DNA from: LMUY01 sp965198895
GTDB lineage: Bacteria; Pseudomonadota; Alphaproteobacteria; Acetobacterales; Acetobacteraceae
Assembly (NCBI GenBank): GCA_965198895.1
Contig: OZ240676.1
Coordinates: 3,596,001 to 3,660,000, forward strand
Reading direction: 5' to 3'
DNA: 64,000 bases
Of the stretch, positions 1 to 8,887 are shown piece after piece. Under the pieces are notes generated by a model. It had not been told where the DNA came from, did no database searches, and worked only from the letters and a program-made list of their open reading frames with translations. Within the stretch, counting starts at the first letter, position 1. Each line of letters starts with the position of its first letter. Position numbers and translations under genes: made by a program.

Positions 1-808
1 GCTGCGGGTAGAAATACTGCGCGATCAGCCGCACGATCCGGATGATCTCCCGCTCCCAGAACTGCAGCTTGGGGGAGGTCTTCTCCATGAAATACAGCAG
101 GTTTTCTTCCGGCAGCCCCAGATGGCGACGGCGGTCGCCGACGGGATCCGCGGCGGGTGCGGCTTTGCCGGTCGGGACGGTGCGCCAAAGGTCGTCGTAG
201 ACCTTCTCGTCGTAATCCCGCCGTTCGCGTTCGCGCTTGCTGTCTTGCTTCAGGTTCAGCGGCCGCGCCCCGCCATGCCGGTGCACGCCGTGGCGGGATA
301 GGGCGTGCGCCGCGTCCAGCACGCGCTCGACGGCGGCAACGCCATAGCGATCCTCGCAGCCGCTGATATAGCTGCGGGCGAACTCCAGGTAGTCCAGGAT
401 CGCCGATGCCTCGGTCCACTGCCGGAACAGATGGTTGTTGCGGAAGAAGTGGTTGTGGCCGAACGCCGCGTGCGCGATCACCAGCGCCTGCATCGTGGCG
501 GTGTTCTCCTCCATCAGGTAGCTGATGCAAGGATTAGAGTTAATCACCACCTCGTAAGCCAGGCTGGAATAGCCCTGGCGATAGCTCGATTCGTGCTGCA
601 GGAACCGCTTGCCGTAGGACCAATGCCGGTACGTCAGCGGCATGCCATGCGCGGTGTAGACGTCCAGCATCTGCTCGGACGTGATGACCTCGATGCGGTT
701 CGGGTACACTTCGAGGCCGAGTTCCTCGCAGGCGATCCGTTCGATGGCATCGTAGCTGCGGCGGAGCGTGTGGAAATCCCAGTCGGTACTGTCGTAGAGC
801 AGGCTCAT
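1..808 (-). CDS. spoVR: SpoVR family protein (C-terminus outside window)
   Basis: Translating the minus strand from the ATG at 808 gives an open frame to the window edge (269 codons visible), beginning MSLLYDSTDWDFHTLRR and containing HGMPLTYRHWSYGKRF, EVVINSNPCISYLMEEN and HAAFGHNHFFRNN, all hallmarks of the SpoVR/YcgB family. The family is about 500 residues, so roughly the N-terminal half is present. SpoVR is named for a spore cortex role in Bacillus; in Proteobacteria its biochemical role is unknown. Its start overlaps the stop of the DUF444 gene by 4 nt (ATGA), so it is translationally coupled as the last gene of the prkA-DUF444-spoVR operon, a combination tied to stress and stationary phase in enterobacteria. 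Confidence 0.95.
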   Translation of the reverse strand, partial: MSLLYDSTDWDFHTLRRSYDAIERIACEELGLEVYPNRIEVITSEQMLDVYTAHGMPLTYRHWSYGKRFLQHESSYRQGYSSLAYEVVINSNPCISYLMEENTATMQALVIAHAAFGHNHFFRNNHLFRQWTEASAILDYLEFARSYISGCEDRYGVAAVERVLDAAHALSRHGVHRHGGARPLNLKQDSKRERERRDYDEKVYDDLWRTVPTGKAAPAADPVGDRRRHLGLPEENLLYFMEKTSPKLQFWEREIIRIVRLIAQYFYPQ

Positions 809-2133
809 GAGGTCGCCGCCGCCTTGCGCCCGAACAGGTCCCGGAACACCGGGAAGATGTCGCCCTTATCCGCAACCCGGCGCATCGCCAGCCGCGGCGC
901 CCTGGCCGACAGCGGCTCGTAGCCGCGCCACAGATCGGTCTGGCCGCGGATCAGCGCCGCCGACGCCGCGACCTCGATGTAGGCGAAGTGCTGCACCATC
1001 GGCAGGATGTTGTCCTCCAGCATCGCCACCGCTTTCTGCGTGTCACCGCCGGAGCTGTCGCCGTCGGAGGCCTGCGCGGCATAGATGTTCCACGAATCCT
1101 TTGGATAGCGGGCCTTCTGGATGCGGATCAGCTCGGCTAGCGCGGTCGACACCACGGTGCCGCCACTGCGCGGGTCGGTGAAGAAGGTGTGCTCGTCGAC
1201 CTCCTCCGCCACTTCGGTATGACGGATGAATACCAGCTCGACGCGCTTGTAGCGGCGCTCCAGGAACACGTGCAGCAGGAGGAAGAACCGCTTGGCCAGG
1301 TCCTTCATCTGCTCCGACATGGAGCCCGATACGTCCATCAGGCAGAACATCACGGCGCGCGCCGACGGCTTCGGCACGTGGCTGTAGCGGCGGTAGCGCA
1401 AATCCACCGGGTCGATCCACGGCACCCGCGCCAAACGCCGCAACGCGAGTTCCACCTCGGCCCGCAGCAGGGTCAGGCGCTCCGGATCGTTACCCGAGTT
1501 CTCGAGCGCGAAGATCTCCGCCTCCAACTCAAGCACTTCCGGCGGCTTAGGGCGGCGCAGGCCGATCCGGCGCGCCATCGATTGGCGCATCGTGCGCGCC
1601 ATGTCGATCTGCGAGGGCGTGCCATCGACGCTGATCCCGGCGCGGACCGGCGCCATCGTCTCGGTCGCGACGATCTGGTTCTTCACCAGGTCCGGAAGTT
1701 CGAGATCCTCGAAGAACATGTCGAGGAATTCGTCGCGCGTCAGGACGAAGCGGAACCCGTCTTCGCCTTCCGCGCCACCCTGGCCGTCCCCTTGACCGCC
1801 CGAGCCACCGCCGCGGCCCTGCGGCCGGGCAAGGCGGTCACCGGTGGAGAACTCCTTGTTACCGGAGAACACCATCTGCCGCTGACCGCTGGAGAACACG
1901 GTGTGGAAGCTCGGCTCGTGCAGCGAGTCCGACGGGATGGTGACCGCCTGTTCCTTCCCGGCTTCGCGGAGCGTGCCGTCGGTGATGGCATCCCGTGTCG
2001 CCCGGGCGACAGCCGCCCGGGCCCGGGCGATCACGCGCTGCCGGTTCTCTAGGTTTTTGCCGTGTGGGTTCGGCCTGCGATCGATGATGTCCAATGGCGT
2101 TCTCAGGCCGACTGCTTCACTCGCATGTACCAC
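805..2133 (-). CDS. yeaH: DUF444 / YeaH family protein with VWA-like domain
   Basis: 442 residues from the ATG at 2133. An Arg-rich N-terminus (IIDRRPN...NRQRVIARARAA) is followed by a Gly-rich linker near residues 100-120 and a C-terminal von Willebrand A-like domain with the metal-site motif DVSGS (in FCLMDVSGSMSEQM). Known YeaH proteins begin close to the IIDRR motif, so a TTG at 2094 is an alternative start that would remove the 31-nt overlap with prkA and leave a short gap instead. It lies between prkA and spoVR with overlapping ends. YeaH functions with the kinase PrkA (YeaG) in nutrient-stress adaptation in E. coli; its molecular action is unknown. Confidence 0.93.
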   Translation of the reverse strand: MVHASEAVGLRTPLDIIDRRPNPHGKNLENRQRVIARARAAVARATRDAITDGTLREAGKEQAVTIPSDSLHEPSFHTVFSSGQRQMVFSGNKEFSTGDRLARPQGRGGGSGGQGDGQGGAEGEDGFRFVLTRDEFLDMFFEDLELPDLVKNQIVATETMAPVRAGISVDGTPSQIDMARTMRQSMARRIGLRRPKPPEVLELEAEIFALENSGNDPERLTLLRAEVELALRRLARVPWIDPVDLRYRRYSHVPKPSARAVMFCLMDVSGSMSEQMKDLAKRFFLLLHVFLERRYKRVELVFIRHTEVAEEVDEHTFFTDPRSGGTVVSTALAELIRIQKARYPKDSWNIYAAQASDGDSSGGDTQKAVAMLEDNILPMVQHFAYIEVAASAALIRGQTDLWRGYEPLSARAPRLAMRRVADKGDIFPVFRDLFGRKAAATS

Positions 2134-4049
2134 TCCACCAACCGCCGCACCTGCCGCTCGGTATACCCGCGCGACACCATCCGGTTGACGAAGTCGTTAT
2201 GCTTCTTCTCCGTCTCGTTGTCCTTCTTGGAGCCGAAGCTGATCACCGGCAGCAGGTCTTCGACCTGGCTGAACATCCGCTTCTCGATCACCTCGCGGAT
2301 CTTTTCGTAGCTGGTCCAGGACGGGTTCTTGCCGTTGTTGGACGCGCGCGTGCGCAGCGCGAACTTCACGACCTCGTTGCGGAAGTCCTTCGGGTTGGCG
2401 ATCCCCGCCGGCTTCTCGATCTTGGTCAGTTCGCCGTTCAGCAATTCGCGGTTGAGCATCTGCCCGGTGTCCGGATCCTTGAAGTCCTGATCCTCGATCC
2501 ACGCGTCGGCGTAGTCCAGGTACCGGTCGAACAAATTCTGCCCGTAATCGCCGTAGCTCTCCAGATAGGCCTTCTGGATCTCGTTACCGATGAACTCGGC
2601 GTAGCGCGACGCGAGCTCGCTCTTGATGGTTGCGAGGTAGGCGGCTTCCGTTTCCGCCGGGAACTGCTCGCGCTTGATCGCCTGTTCCATCACGTACATC
2701 AGATGGACCGGGTCGGCGGCGACCTCGTTGGACGAGTGGTTGAACGTGGCCGACAGCACCTTGTAGGCGAACCGGGTGGAGATGCCGTCCATACCCTCGT
2801 CGACGCCGGCGGCGTCGCGGTATTCCTGCATGGTTTTTACTTTGGGATCGGTCTCACGGATGTTCTCGCCGTCGTACACCCGCATCTTGGCGAACGGCCG
2901 TGAGTTGGCGTGCGGCTTGAGGCGGGACAGCACGGCGAAGCGCGCCAGCATCTCCAGCGTGTGCGGCGCACACGGGGCATCGGCCAATGCCGATCCACTG
3001 ATCAGCTTCTCGTAGATCTTGCTCTCCTCGGTGACGCGGAGACAGTACGGCACCTTCACCACGCTGACCCGGTCCAGGAAGGCCTCGTTAGTGCGGTTGT
3101 TGCGGAAAGTCTGCCACTCCGCCTCGTTCGAATGGGCGAGCAGGATGCCCTGGAATGGGATCGCGCCGATGTTCTCGGTGCCGAGATAGTTGCCCTCCTG
3201 CGTCGCGGTGAGCAGGGGATGCAGCATCTTGATCGGCGCCTTGAACATCTCGACGAACTCGAGCAGGCCTTGGTTGGCGCGGTTCAGGCCACCCGAGAAG
3301 CCGTAAGCATCCGGGTCGTTCTGGCTATAGCTCTCGAGCTTGCGGATATCGACCTTGCCGACGAGGGCCGAGATGTCCTGGTTGTTGTCGTCGCCGGGCT
3401 CGGTCTTCGCGATGGCGATCTGCTTGCGGCGCGACGGGAACAGCTTGACCACGCGGAACCGCTCGAGGTCGCCGTCCCATTCTTCGAGCCGCTTCAGCGC
3501 CCAGGGGCTGGCGATACCGGTCAGCACCCGGCGCGGGATCTTGTAGCGCTCGAGCAGCGTGGTCGCCATCGTATCCGGGTCGAACAGGCCGAGCGGGCTC
3601 TCGAAGATGGGGCTGAGCTGGTCGCCCGCCTTGAGCACGTAGATCGGCTCCTGCTCCATCAGCGCCTTGAGGCGCTCGCCGAGCGACGATTTGCCGCCGC
3701 CGACCGGGCCGAGCAGGTACAGAACCTGCTTGCGCTCCTCGAGACCTTGGGCGGCGTGGCGGAAGAAGCCGACGATCCGTTCGATCGTTTCTTCCATGCC
3801 ATGGAATTCTGCGAAGGCCGGGTAGATCCGGATCGTGCGATTGAGGAACAGCCGACTGAGCCGCGGATCACGCGATGTGTCGATCATCTCGGGCTCGCCA
3901 ATGGCGCGCAGCATACGCTCGGCCGGGCTCGCGTAGCATTGCGGGTCGTCGCGGCAAGCGTCGAGGTAATCGGACAGGCTCATCTCGACCTCGCGCATCT
4001 GATCGCGAAGGCTGCTGTGAAGCGAGAAGATGTCGTCCCGTCGATTCAT
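2103..4049 (-). CDS. prkA: PrkA (YeaG) family AAA+ serine protein kinase
   Basis: 648 residues from the ATG at 4049, close to the 644 of E. coli YeaG. A P-loop (GPVGGGKSS, about residues 114-122) lies in the N-terminal AAA-type domain; the C-terminal part matches the PrkA kinase-like region (ENIGAIPFQGILLAHSNE, GKNPSWTSYEKIREVIEKRM). The start at MNRRDD was chosen because it is preceded by GGTGAGG at correct spacing; an in-frame ATG 12 codons upstream lacks such a site. PrkA phosphorylates serine residues in targets and acts in starvation and stress responses. It is the first gene of the prkA-DUF444-spoVR operon. Confidence 0.96.
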   Translation of the reverse strand: MNRRDDIFSLHSSLRDQMREVEMSLSDYLDACRDDPQCYASPAERMLRAIGEPEMIDTSRDPRLSRLFLNRTIRIYPAFAEFHGMEETIERIVGFFRHAAQGLEERKQVLYLLGPVGGGKSSLGERLKALMEQEPIYVLKAGDQLSPIFESPLGLFDPDTMATTLLERYKIPRRVLTGIASPWALKRLEEWDGDLERFRVVKLFPSRRKQIAIAKTEPGDDNNQDISALVGKVDIRKLESYSQNDPDAYGFSGGLNRANQGLLEFVEMFKAPIKMLHPLLTATQEGNYLGTENIGAIPFQGILLAHSNEAEWQTFRNNRTNEAFLDRVSVVKVPYCLRVTEESKIYEKLISGSALADAPCAPHTLEMLARFAVLSRLKPHANSRPFAKMRVYDGENIRETDPKVKTMQEYRDAAGVDEGMDGISTRFAYKVLSATFNHSSNEVAADPVHLMYVMEQAIKREQFPAETEAAYLATIKSELASRYAEFIGNEIQKAYLESYGDYGQNLFDRYLDYADAWIEDQDFKDPDTGQMLNRELLNGELTKIEKPAGIANPKDFRNEVVKFALRTRASNNGKNPSWTSYEKIREVIEKRMFSQVEDLLPVISFGSKKDNETEKKHNDFVNRMVSRGYTERQVRRLVEWYMRVKQSA

Positions 4050-4521
4050 ACAAACCTCACCAGATTTACCGAACTTGAAGACCAAGCGCGGTCATAAAGC
4101 AAAAAGGTATGGGTCTAATTTGCAGTCAACTTCCTCCAGATCTCTGGAAGGCGGCTTGTTCTATCTTCCGTACGATCCCCCCTGCTCTTGTGGGTTCCGT
4201 CCAGGGTCTTCCGCGTTTCGCAGAGACCTTCATCACAACAGGTTATAAAGCAGAAAAGCGCAAGCCTGGTAGCTTTTTGCAATTGTAAGCAAAACCCGTT
4301 CCAACCTGTCACTTCTATGTGACTCATGGCAGCATTAAGGCAGGCGCATGGCTCGCGCCGGACGGCCAGAATGTCGGGTGTAAGCCACCATAGCCTAGTG
4401 GCGCGAACGCAGCGTTAATCTTTGCTGAACTTTCGCGCAGTTAATGCGGCAAATCGGCACGCAGCCCGAGTCGTAGCCGTTCGGAGAGGGATCCGTCGGC
4501 AAACTTGACAAAGACCACTCG
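4050..4521. promoter_or_regulatory. 472-bp intergenic region upstream of prkA
   Basis: No convincing gene. The prkA-proximal half (about 4090-4330) is visibly more AT-rich than the surroundings and should hold the prkA promoter on the minus strand. A 12-bp perfect palindrome, CCAGATCTCTGG, lies at 4136-4147, about 90 nt before the prkA start, and could be an operator. On the minus strand TTGACT is followed by CCCATAC at a spacing that does not clearly fit a sigma-70 or heat-shock promoter, so no promoter is assigned. The distal half (4330-4521) shows nothing recognisable. Confidence 0.35.
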
Positions 4522-5007
4522 CTAGAGTCGCAAATCCGCAACCGGCAGCGTCGTCGTGTCCTTCAGACGCTCCAGCGCGACCATCGAGCGAACCTGGGCC
4601 ACCGTGCCATGCGGAAGCAGCACGTCATTGACCAGGGCCGAGAGCGCCCGCAAATCAGGCAGCGACGCGCGAAGGATGTAGTCGGCGTCACCGGTCACGG
4701 CGTAGGCCTGTTGGATGGCGCCAGTATGCTCCACGAGGCTGCGGAATAGCCGGGCATTGTCGGGCGAGTGCCGCGCCAAACTCACCTGGATGAACGCGGT
4801 GACCCCGAAACCGAGCCGGTCCGGGTCCAGCTGGGCCCGGTAGCCGGTGATCACGCCGGCCTCCTCCAGCCGGGTGCGACGGCGCGAGCATTGCGACGCA
4901 GACAGCCCGACACGGTCGGCGAGATCTTGCACCGACATCCGCCCGTCATCCTGCAGCAACGACAGCAGCTTGAGGTCGAGTCCATCCAAAGTGACTGCTT
5001 CGTGCAT
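4522..5007 (-). CDS. Lrp/AsnC family transcriptional regulator
   Basis: 161 residues from the ATG at 5007; an in-frame ATG at 5034 would add nine. The N-terminal winged helix-turn-helix (DGLDLKLLSLLQDDGRMSVQDLADRVGLSASQC) is followed by a C-terminal RAM/AsnC effector domain with the typical GDADYILR segment. It is transcribed divergently from the 4-hydroxyphenylpyruvate dioxygenase gene across about 115 bp, the arrangement in which such regulators usually control their neighbour and themselves. Inference: an aromatic amino acid or intermediate is the effector and tyrosine catabolism is the regulated pathway. Confidence 0.92.
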   Translation of the reverse strand: MHEAVTLDGLDLKLLSLLQDDGRMSVQDLADRVGLSASQCSRRRTRLEEAGVITGYRAQLDPDRLGFGVTAFIQVSLARHSPDNARLFRSLVEHTGAIQQAYAVTGDADYILRASLPDLRALSALVNDVLLPHGTVAQVRSMVALERLKDTTTLPVADLRL

Positions 5008-5122
5008 CAGACCAGGATACGAGGTGAAATCCATGCATGTCACGGCCCGAATGCGGCGCGTTTCGCACACACTTCGCGGCCCGGCTGTGGGACTATCTGG
5101 CATCAACGAAGGGGAGACGACC

Positions 5123-6232
5123 ATGGGCCCGTATCCGCACAACGCACCCGCCGCTACGATCACCGACGCCAATCCCGCCGGGCTGGACGGGTTTGCGTTC
5201 GTCGAGTTCGCGCATCCCGAGCCGCAGAAGCTGCACGATCTGTTCCACCTGATGGGGTTCACCCCGGTCGCCCGCCATGCCACCCGCGCGATCACGGTCT
5301 ATCGCCAGGGCGACGTGGACTACCTGGTCAACGAGGAACCCGGCAGCCACGCCACCCGCTTCGTCGGCGCGCACGGCCCCTGCGCACCCAGCATGGGCTG
5401 GCGCGTGGCGGACGCGCGTCACGCCTTCGACCGCGCCGTCAGCATGGGCGCCGAACCGGCCGACCCGGCGGATGGCGCGCTCTCGCTGGATGTCCCGGCC
5501 ATCAAGGGCATCGGCGGCTCGCTGATCTACTTCATCGACCACCACGGCGCCCGCGGCAGCCTGGCCGATTGCGGCTTCGAGTGGCTGGGCGCCGCCGATC
5601 CGCGGCCGGTCGGCGCCGGATTGTTCTACATCGACCACCTGACCCACAATGTGCAGCGGGGCCGCATGGGCGTGTGGTCCGGCTTCTACGAGCGGCTGTT
5701 CAACTTCCGCGAGATCCGTTTCTTCCAGATCAACGGCGAATACACCGGGCTGCACAGCCGCGCGCTGACCAGCCCCGACGGCCGCATCCGCATCCCCATC
5801 AACGAGAGCGCCGACGCCAACAGCCAGATCGAGGAATACCTGCACGCCTATAACGGCGAGGGCATCCAGCACATCGCCTGCGGCTGCCACGACGTCTACG
5901 ACACGATCGAGCGGCTGCGCACCGACGGGCTGCCGTTCATGCCGTCGCCGCCCACGACCTATTTCGAGCGCGTGCCCGACCGCGTGCCCGGCCACGGCGA
6001 AGACCTGGCGCGGCTGCAGCGCAACGGCATCCTGATCGATGGCGAAGGCACCAGCGACGGGTCTGCCACCAAGGTGCTGTTGCAGATCTTCTCGGCCAAT
6101 GCGATCGGCCCGATCTTCTTCGAGTTCATCCAGCGCAAGGGCGACGAGGGCTTCGGCGAGGGCAATTTCCGCGCCCTGTTCCTGTCCATCGAGGAGGACC
6201 AGGTCCGCCGCGGGGTGCTCACGGCCGCCTGA
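5123..6232 (+). CDS. hppD: 4-hydroxyphenylpyruvate dioxygenase
   Basis: 369 residues, usual length for the family. Fe(II)/O2-dependent enzyme turning 4-hydroxyphenylpyruvate into homogentisate in tyrosine degradation. Two vicinal-oxygen-chelate domains are visible; the metal ligands match the family triad: His172 (in YIDHLTHNV), His250 (GIQHIACG) and Glu334 (FFEFIQRKG). The C-terminal signature FIQRKGDEGFGEGNFRALF is intact. The start was chosen by a GGGGAG ribosome site 8 nt upstream; the frame is open further upstream but into the regulator's promoter. Downstream homogentisate genes are absent from this window. Probably controlled by the divergent Lrp-type regulator. Confidence 0.97.
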   Translation: MGPYPHNAPAATITDANPAGLDGFAFVEFAHPEPQKLHDLFHLMGFTPVARHATRAITVYRQGDVDYLVNEEPGSHATRFVGAHGPCAPSMGWRVADARHAFDRAVSMGAEPADPADGALSLDVPAIKGIGGSLIYFIDHHGARGSLADCGFEWLGAADPRPVGAGLFYIDHLTHNVQRGRMGVWSGFYERLFNFREIRFFQINGEYTGLHSRALTSPDGRIRIPINESADANSQIEEYLHAYNGEGIQHIACGCHDVYDTIERLRTDGLPFMPSPPTTYFERVPDRVPGHGEDLARLQRNGILIDGEGTSDGSATKVLLQIFSANAIGPIFFEFIQRKGDEGFGEGNFRALFLSIEEDQVRRGVLTAA

Positions 6233-6234
6233 CT

Positions 6235-6358
6235 ACTCCCTCTCCCGTTCTTCACGGGAGAGGGCCGGGGTGAGGGCAGCTTCGCTTCTGACACTGAGGC
6301 GGTTGCGGCTATCGCACCCTCACCCCCGACCCTCTCCCGCCCGCGGGAGAGGGAGAAG
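6235..6358. repeat. Palindromic extragenic repeat, paired copy 1
   Basis: Two inverted halves: CCCTCTCCCG-ttctt-ACGGGAGAGGG followed by CCGGGGTGAGGGC, a spacer of about 45 nt, then GCACCCTCACCCC, CGACCCTCTCCCG and GCGGGAGAGGGAGAAG. Each half folds by itself and the two halves are complementary to each other. The same layout recurs at 14331-14454. It fills the space between the convergent hppD and acetyltransferase genes and could act as a bidirectional terminator. Confidence 0.85.
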
Positions 6359-6371
6359 ACAGCAAGTTCGG

Positions 6372-6794
6372 TTAGTCGAAGCGCTTGACCAGGAACAACC
6401 GGTCGTGACCGGGTGGGAAGCCTTCGATGCGGGCCAACTCGGTGAAGCCAAGCTTCGGGTAGAACCCAGGGGCCTGGAATGTGAACGTGTCGAGCCACAT
6501 CCCGACGCAGCCCCGCCGCTTCGCCTCGGCCTCGGCCAGGGCCATGACTTGGCGGCCCACGCCGCCGCCCCTCGCTTCGCCCATTGCCAGCAATTCCACG
6601 AACAGGAAGCCATACAGCGTGTAGCCCCACAGCCCGCCGACGACCGTCCCAGCCTCGTCGCGCACGGAGATGCCCAGCGCCTGCCAGTCGCCATCGCTGC
6701 CCGAAGCGGTGGTGTTGTGCTTGACCAGGACGTCCAAAATCGCGTTGCGCAGGGCGTGGTCGGGTTCCTGTTCCTGCGTGATCGTCCAAGTCAT
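6372..6794 (-). CDS. GNAT family N-acetyltransferase (copy B)
   Basis: 140 residues from the ATG at 6794. The GNAT core is visible: LFVELLAMGEARGGGVGRQVM covers the acetyl-CoA binding motif A (R/Q-x-x-G-x-G/A-like, here ARGGGVGRQV), and the C-terminus has the YPKLGFTE motif B segment. The substrate is unknown. It starts with a 4-nt ATGA overlap with an upstream gene of the same length and clear similarity (about 140 residues, same motif spacing), so the pair is a tandem duplication. Confidence 0.9.
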   Translation of the reverse strand: MTWTITQEQEPDHALRNAILDVLVKHNTTASGSDGDWQALGISVRDEAGTVVGGLWGYTLYGFLFVELLAMGEARGGGVGRQVMALAEAEAKRRGCVGMWLDTFTFQAPGFYPKLGFTELARIEGFPPGHDRLFLVKRFD

Positions 6795-7213
6795 GTGGCG
6801 AACCTCTTGCTGAACCAGATACGGGTGAAGCGAGGATCCTCGCCCTCGAGCCGCCCGAACTCGGTGTAGCCCAGCCTCTCGTAAAACGCAGGGGCCATGA
6901 ACGCGTCCGTGTTGAGGAACACGCCGATACAACGGCGGCGCACTGCCTCCTCCTCCGCCATCGCCAGCAGGCGAGTCCCGTAGCCGCGGCCCAGTTCGCT
7001 CTGCGGCAGCGCCAAGTTCTCCACGTACAACCAGCCGCGCAGCGTCCGGCCCAGCAGGCCACCGAGCAACACGCCGTCCCGTTCGAAGTGGATGGCGAGC
7101 GTGCGGTAATCGTTCGGAACGCCCTTGGCCGCCGCGTCGGCCAGGAAGTTTTCGCGGCACCGGTCCTTGAGGGTCGGATCCGGCTCATCGGTCAGGGTGA
7201 ACACCGGATCCAT
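6791..7213 (-). CDS. GNAT family N-acetyltransferase (copy A)
   Basis: 140 residues. Acetyl-CoA site LPQSELGRGYGTRLLAMAEEEA and C-terminal FYERLGYTEFGRLEG are typical GNAT motifs. It is a paralogue of the next gene downstream (shared G-GLLGRTLRGWLYVENLAL / GLWGYTLYGFLFVELLAM pattern), translationally coupled to it. Its own start lies 3 nt after the gapR stop, so gapR and both acetyltransferases may form one transcript. Substrate cannot be told from the sequence. Confidence 0.9.
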   Translation of the reverse strand: MDPVFTLTDEPDPTLKDRCRENFLADAAAKGVPNDYRTLAIHFERDGVLLGGLLGRTLRGWLYVENLALPQSELGRGYGTRLLAMAEEEAVRRRCIGVFLNTDAFMAPAFYERLGYTEFGRLEGEDPRFTRIWFSKRFAT

Positions 7214-7216
7214 CGA

Positions 7217-7498
7217 CTACATCCCCAGCGCGCGGCGATACACGTCCAGCAGGCTCTCCTGCTCCTCCACATCCGCCGGCTCCTGCTTGCGGATGCGGAT
7301 GATGGCGCGGATCACCTTGACGTCGAAACCCGCAGACTTTGCTTCGGAAAAGATGTCCTTGATGTCGTTGCCGAGCGCCTTGCGCTCCTCCTCCAGGCGC
7401 TCCACCCGCTCGATGATCGAGCGCAGCCGGTCGGCCGCGATGCCGCCAACCTGGGCATCTGGGGAGTCGTCTGTGACCTCTGCCGTCGCCGTCGCCAT
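7217..7498 (-). CDS. gapR: GapR-type nucleoid-associated protein (DUF2312)
   Basis: 93 residues matching the DUF2312/UPF0335 family: GGIAADRLRSIIERVERLEEERKALGNDIKDIFSEAKSAG is the conserved coiled-coil segment, and ends with VKVIRAIIRIRKQ. In Caulobacter the family member GapR is a small protein that binds overtwisted, AT-rich DNA and helps replication and topoisomerase action. The family is nearly confined to Alphaproteobacteria, which supports the taxonomic reading of the window. It is the first gene before two acetyltransferases on the same strand. Confidence 0.93.
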   Translation of the reverse strand: MATATAEVTDDSPDAQVGGIAADRLRSIIERVERLEEERKALGNDIKDIFSEAKSAGFDVKVIRAIIRIRKQEPADVEEQESLLDVYRRALGM

Positions 7499-7634
7499 TC
7501 GCGTGTCCCTGCTAGCAAGGCGGCGGGGGTAGCTTCGCCGGCCGTCCGGGTCAACGTCGTTGATGCGCCGGGTGGGGTTCCGTCGGCGCCCCCGTGCTGT
7601 AACCTGCGGGGACTAGCCGCAAGGAAGCCCCCCT

Positions 7635-8798
7635 ATGTCCACGATCGATCACATCCGCCGCTACCAGACCGAACTCACCGCCTTCCGTCAGGACCTGCAC
7701 GCCCACCCGGAACTCGGGCTGGAGGAGCACCGCACGGCCGCACTGGTGGCGGAGCAACTCGAGTCGTGGGGCATCGAGGTGCATCGCGGCGTGGGCAAGA
7801 CGGGCGTGGTCGGCGTGCTGCGATCCGGCAACGGGCAGGGCCGGATCGGCCTGCGCGCGGACATGGACGCACTGCCGATCGCCGAAGCCAACGACCTGCC
7901 GTATAAAAGCGGCACGCCGGGCATCATGCATGCCTGTGGCCACGATGGGCACACCACCATGCTGCTGGGCGCCGCCCGCTACCTGGCCGAGACGCGGGAC
8001 TTCAACGGCACCGTCCACTTCATCTTCCAACCCGGCGAGGAGGGCATTGGCGGCGCGCTGGCCATGCTGGACGACAAATTGTTCGAGCGTTTCCCGTGCG
8101 ATGCCGTATTCGGCATGCACAACCGCCCTGGCATGGCAGTCGGCGAGTTCGCGATCTGCCCCGGCACGGCGATGGCCGGCGGCGCCTTCTTCGACATCGT
8201 CATCGAGGGCAAGGGCTCCCACGGCGCGCATCCCGAGCAGAGCATCGACCCGGTGCTGACCGCCTGCCACATCGGCGCTGCCCTGCAATCGGTGATCGCC
8301 CGCAACGTCGCGCCGACCGAAACCGCGGTGCTGAGCGTGACCAAGGTCGTCTCCGGCGACGCTTACAACGTCGTGCCGCAGACGGCGGTGATGGCGGGCA
8401 CGGCACGGGCGTTCAAGACCGAGGTGATGGACCTGATCGAGGAGCGTATGCGCCGCGTGGTGGAGGGTGTCGCCGCCGGGTTCGGCGCCAAGGCCACCGT
8501 GGATTTCCGCAGGATCTTCGCCCCGTTGAACAACGACCCGGTGCACACCGCCGAATACGCCGACGCGGCCGCGGACCTGGTCGGCGAGGCCGCGGTGGAC
8601 CGTGCCAAGGGCCCGACCATGGGCTCGGAAGACTTCGCGTTCATGATGGAGCAGGTGCCTGGCGCCTACATCCTCGTCGGCAACGGCGAAGGCGCCGCAC
8701 CGCATCACCCCCGCTACAATTTCAACGACGAAGCCATCCCGTTCGGCTCGGCCCTCTACGCCCGCCTGATCGAGCGCCAACTCCCCAAGGGCATGTAA
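7635..8798 (+). CDS. M20 family amidohydrolase (hippurate hydrolase-like)
   Basis: 387 residues, normal for the M20D peptidase/amidohydrolase group. Metal-binding segments are intact: RADMDALPI, HACGHDGHTTMLLGAA, FQPGEEG and, late, GSEDFAFMMEQVPG. Members hydrolyse N-acyl or N-aminoacyl amides such as hippurate or N-acetyl amino acids; the substrate here is not determined. AAGGAAG precedes the start. It stands alone, followed by a long hairpin repeat that probably terminates it. Confidence 0.93.
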   Translation: MSTIDHIRRYQTELTAFRQDLHAHPELGLEEHRTAALVAEQLESWGIEVHRGVGKTGVVGVLRSGNGQGRIGLRADMDALPIAEANDLPYKSGTPGIMHACGHDGHTTMLLGAARYLAETRDFNGTVHFIFQPGEEGIGGALAMLDDKLFERFPCDAVFGMHNRPGMAVGEFAICPGTAMAGGAFFDIVIEGKGSHGAHPEQSIDPVLTACHIGAALQSVIARNVAPTETAVLSVTKVVSGDAYNVVPQTAVMAGTARAFKTEVMDLIEERMRRVVEGVAAGFGAKATVDFRRIFAPLNNDPVHTAEYADAAADLVGEAAVDRAKGPTMGSEDFAFMMEQVPGAYILVGNGEGAAPHHPRYNFNDEAIPFGSALYARLIERQLPKGM

Positions 8799-8817
8799 AC
8801 GGCCGAACGAAACTGAA

Positions 8818-8877
8818 CGTAGGGTGGGCTTTCAGCCCACCAGCCGGGCAAGGTGGTGGGCTGAAGCCCACCCTACG
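8818..8877. repeat. Long inverted repeat, probable bidirectional terminator
   Basis: Arms of about 25 nt (CGTAGGGTGGGCTTTCAGCC... and its complement with a single mismatch near TTT/AAG) around a short loop, between the convergent amidohydrolase and cfa genes. Its GTGGGCTGAAGCCCACCCTACG core resembles a repeat type widely seen between genes in Proteobacteria. No long T-tract follows, so termination is inferred from position. Confidence 0.75.
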
Positions 8878-8887
8878 GTCAGCTCTA

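Noticed and set aside
2910..4097. 395-codon open frame on the plus strand
   Set aside because: Antisense to prkA.
4441..4530. TTGACA promoter-like box on the plus strand near 4505
   Set aside because: No gene follows on that strand; the Lrp-type gene ends there.
5008..5295. Upstream extension of the Lrp-type regulator to 257 codons
   Set aside because: The extra N-terminus lies antisense to the hppD coding start and is not like the family, which begins at the helix-turn-helix.
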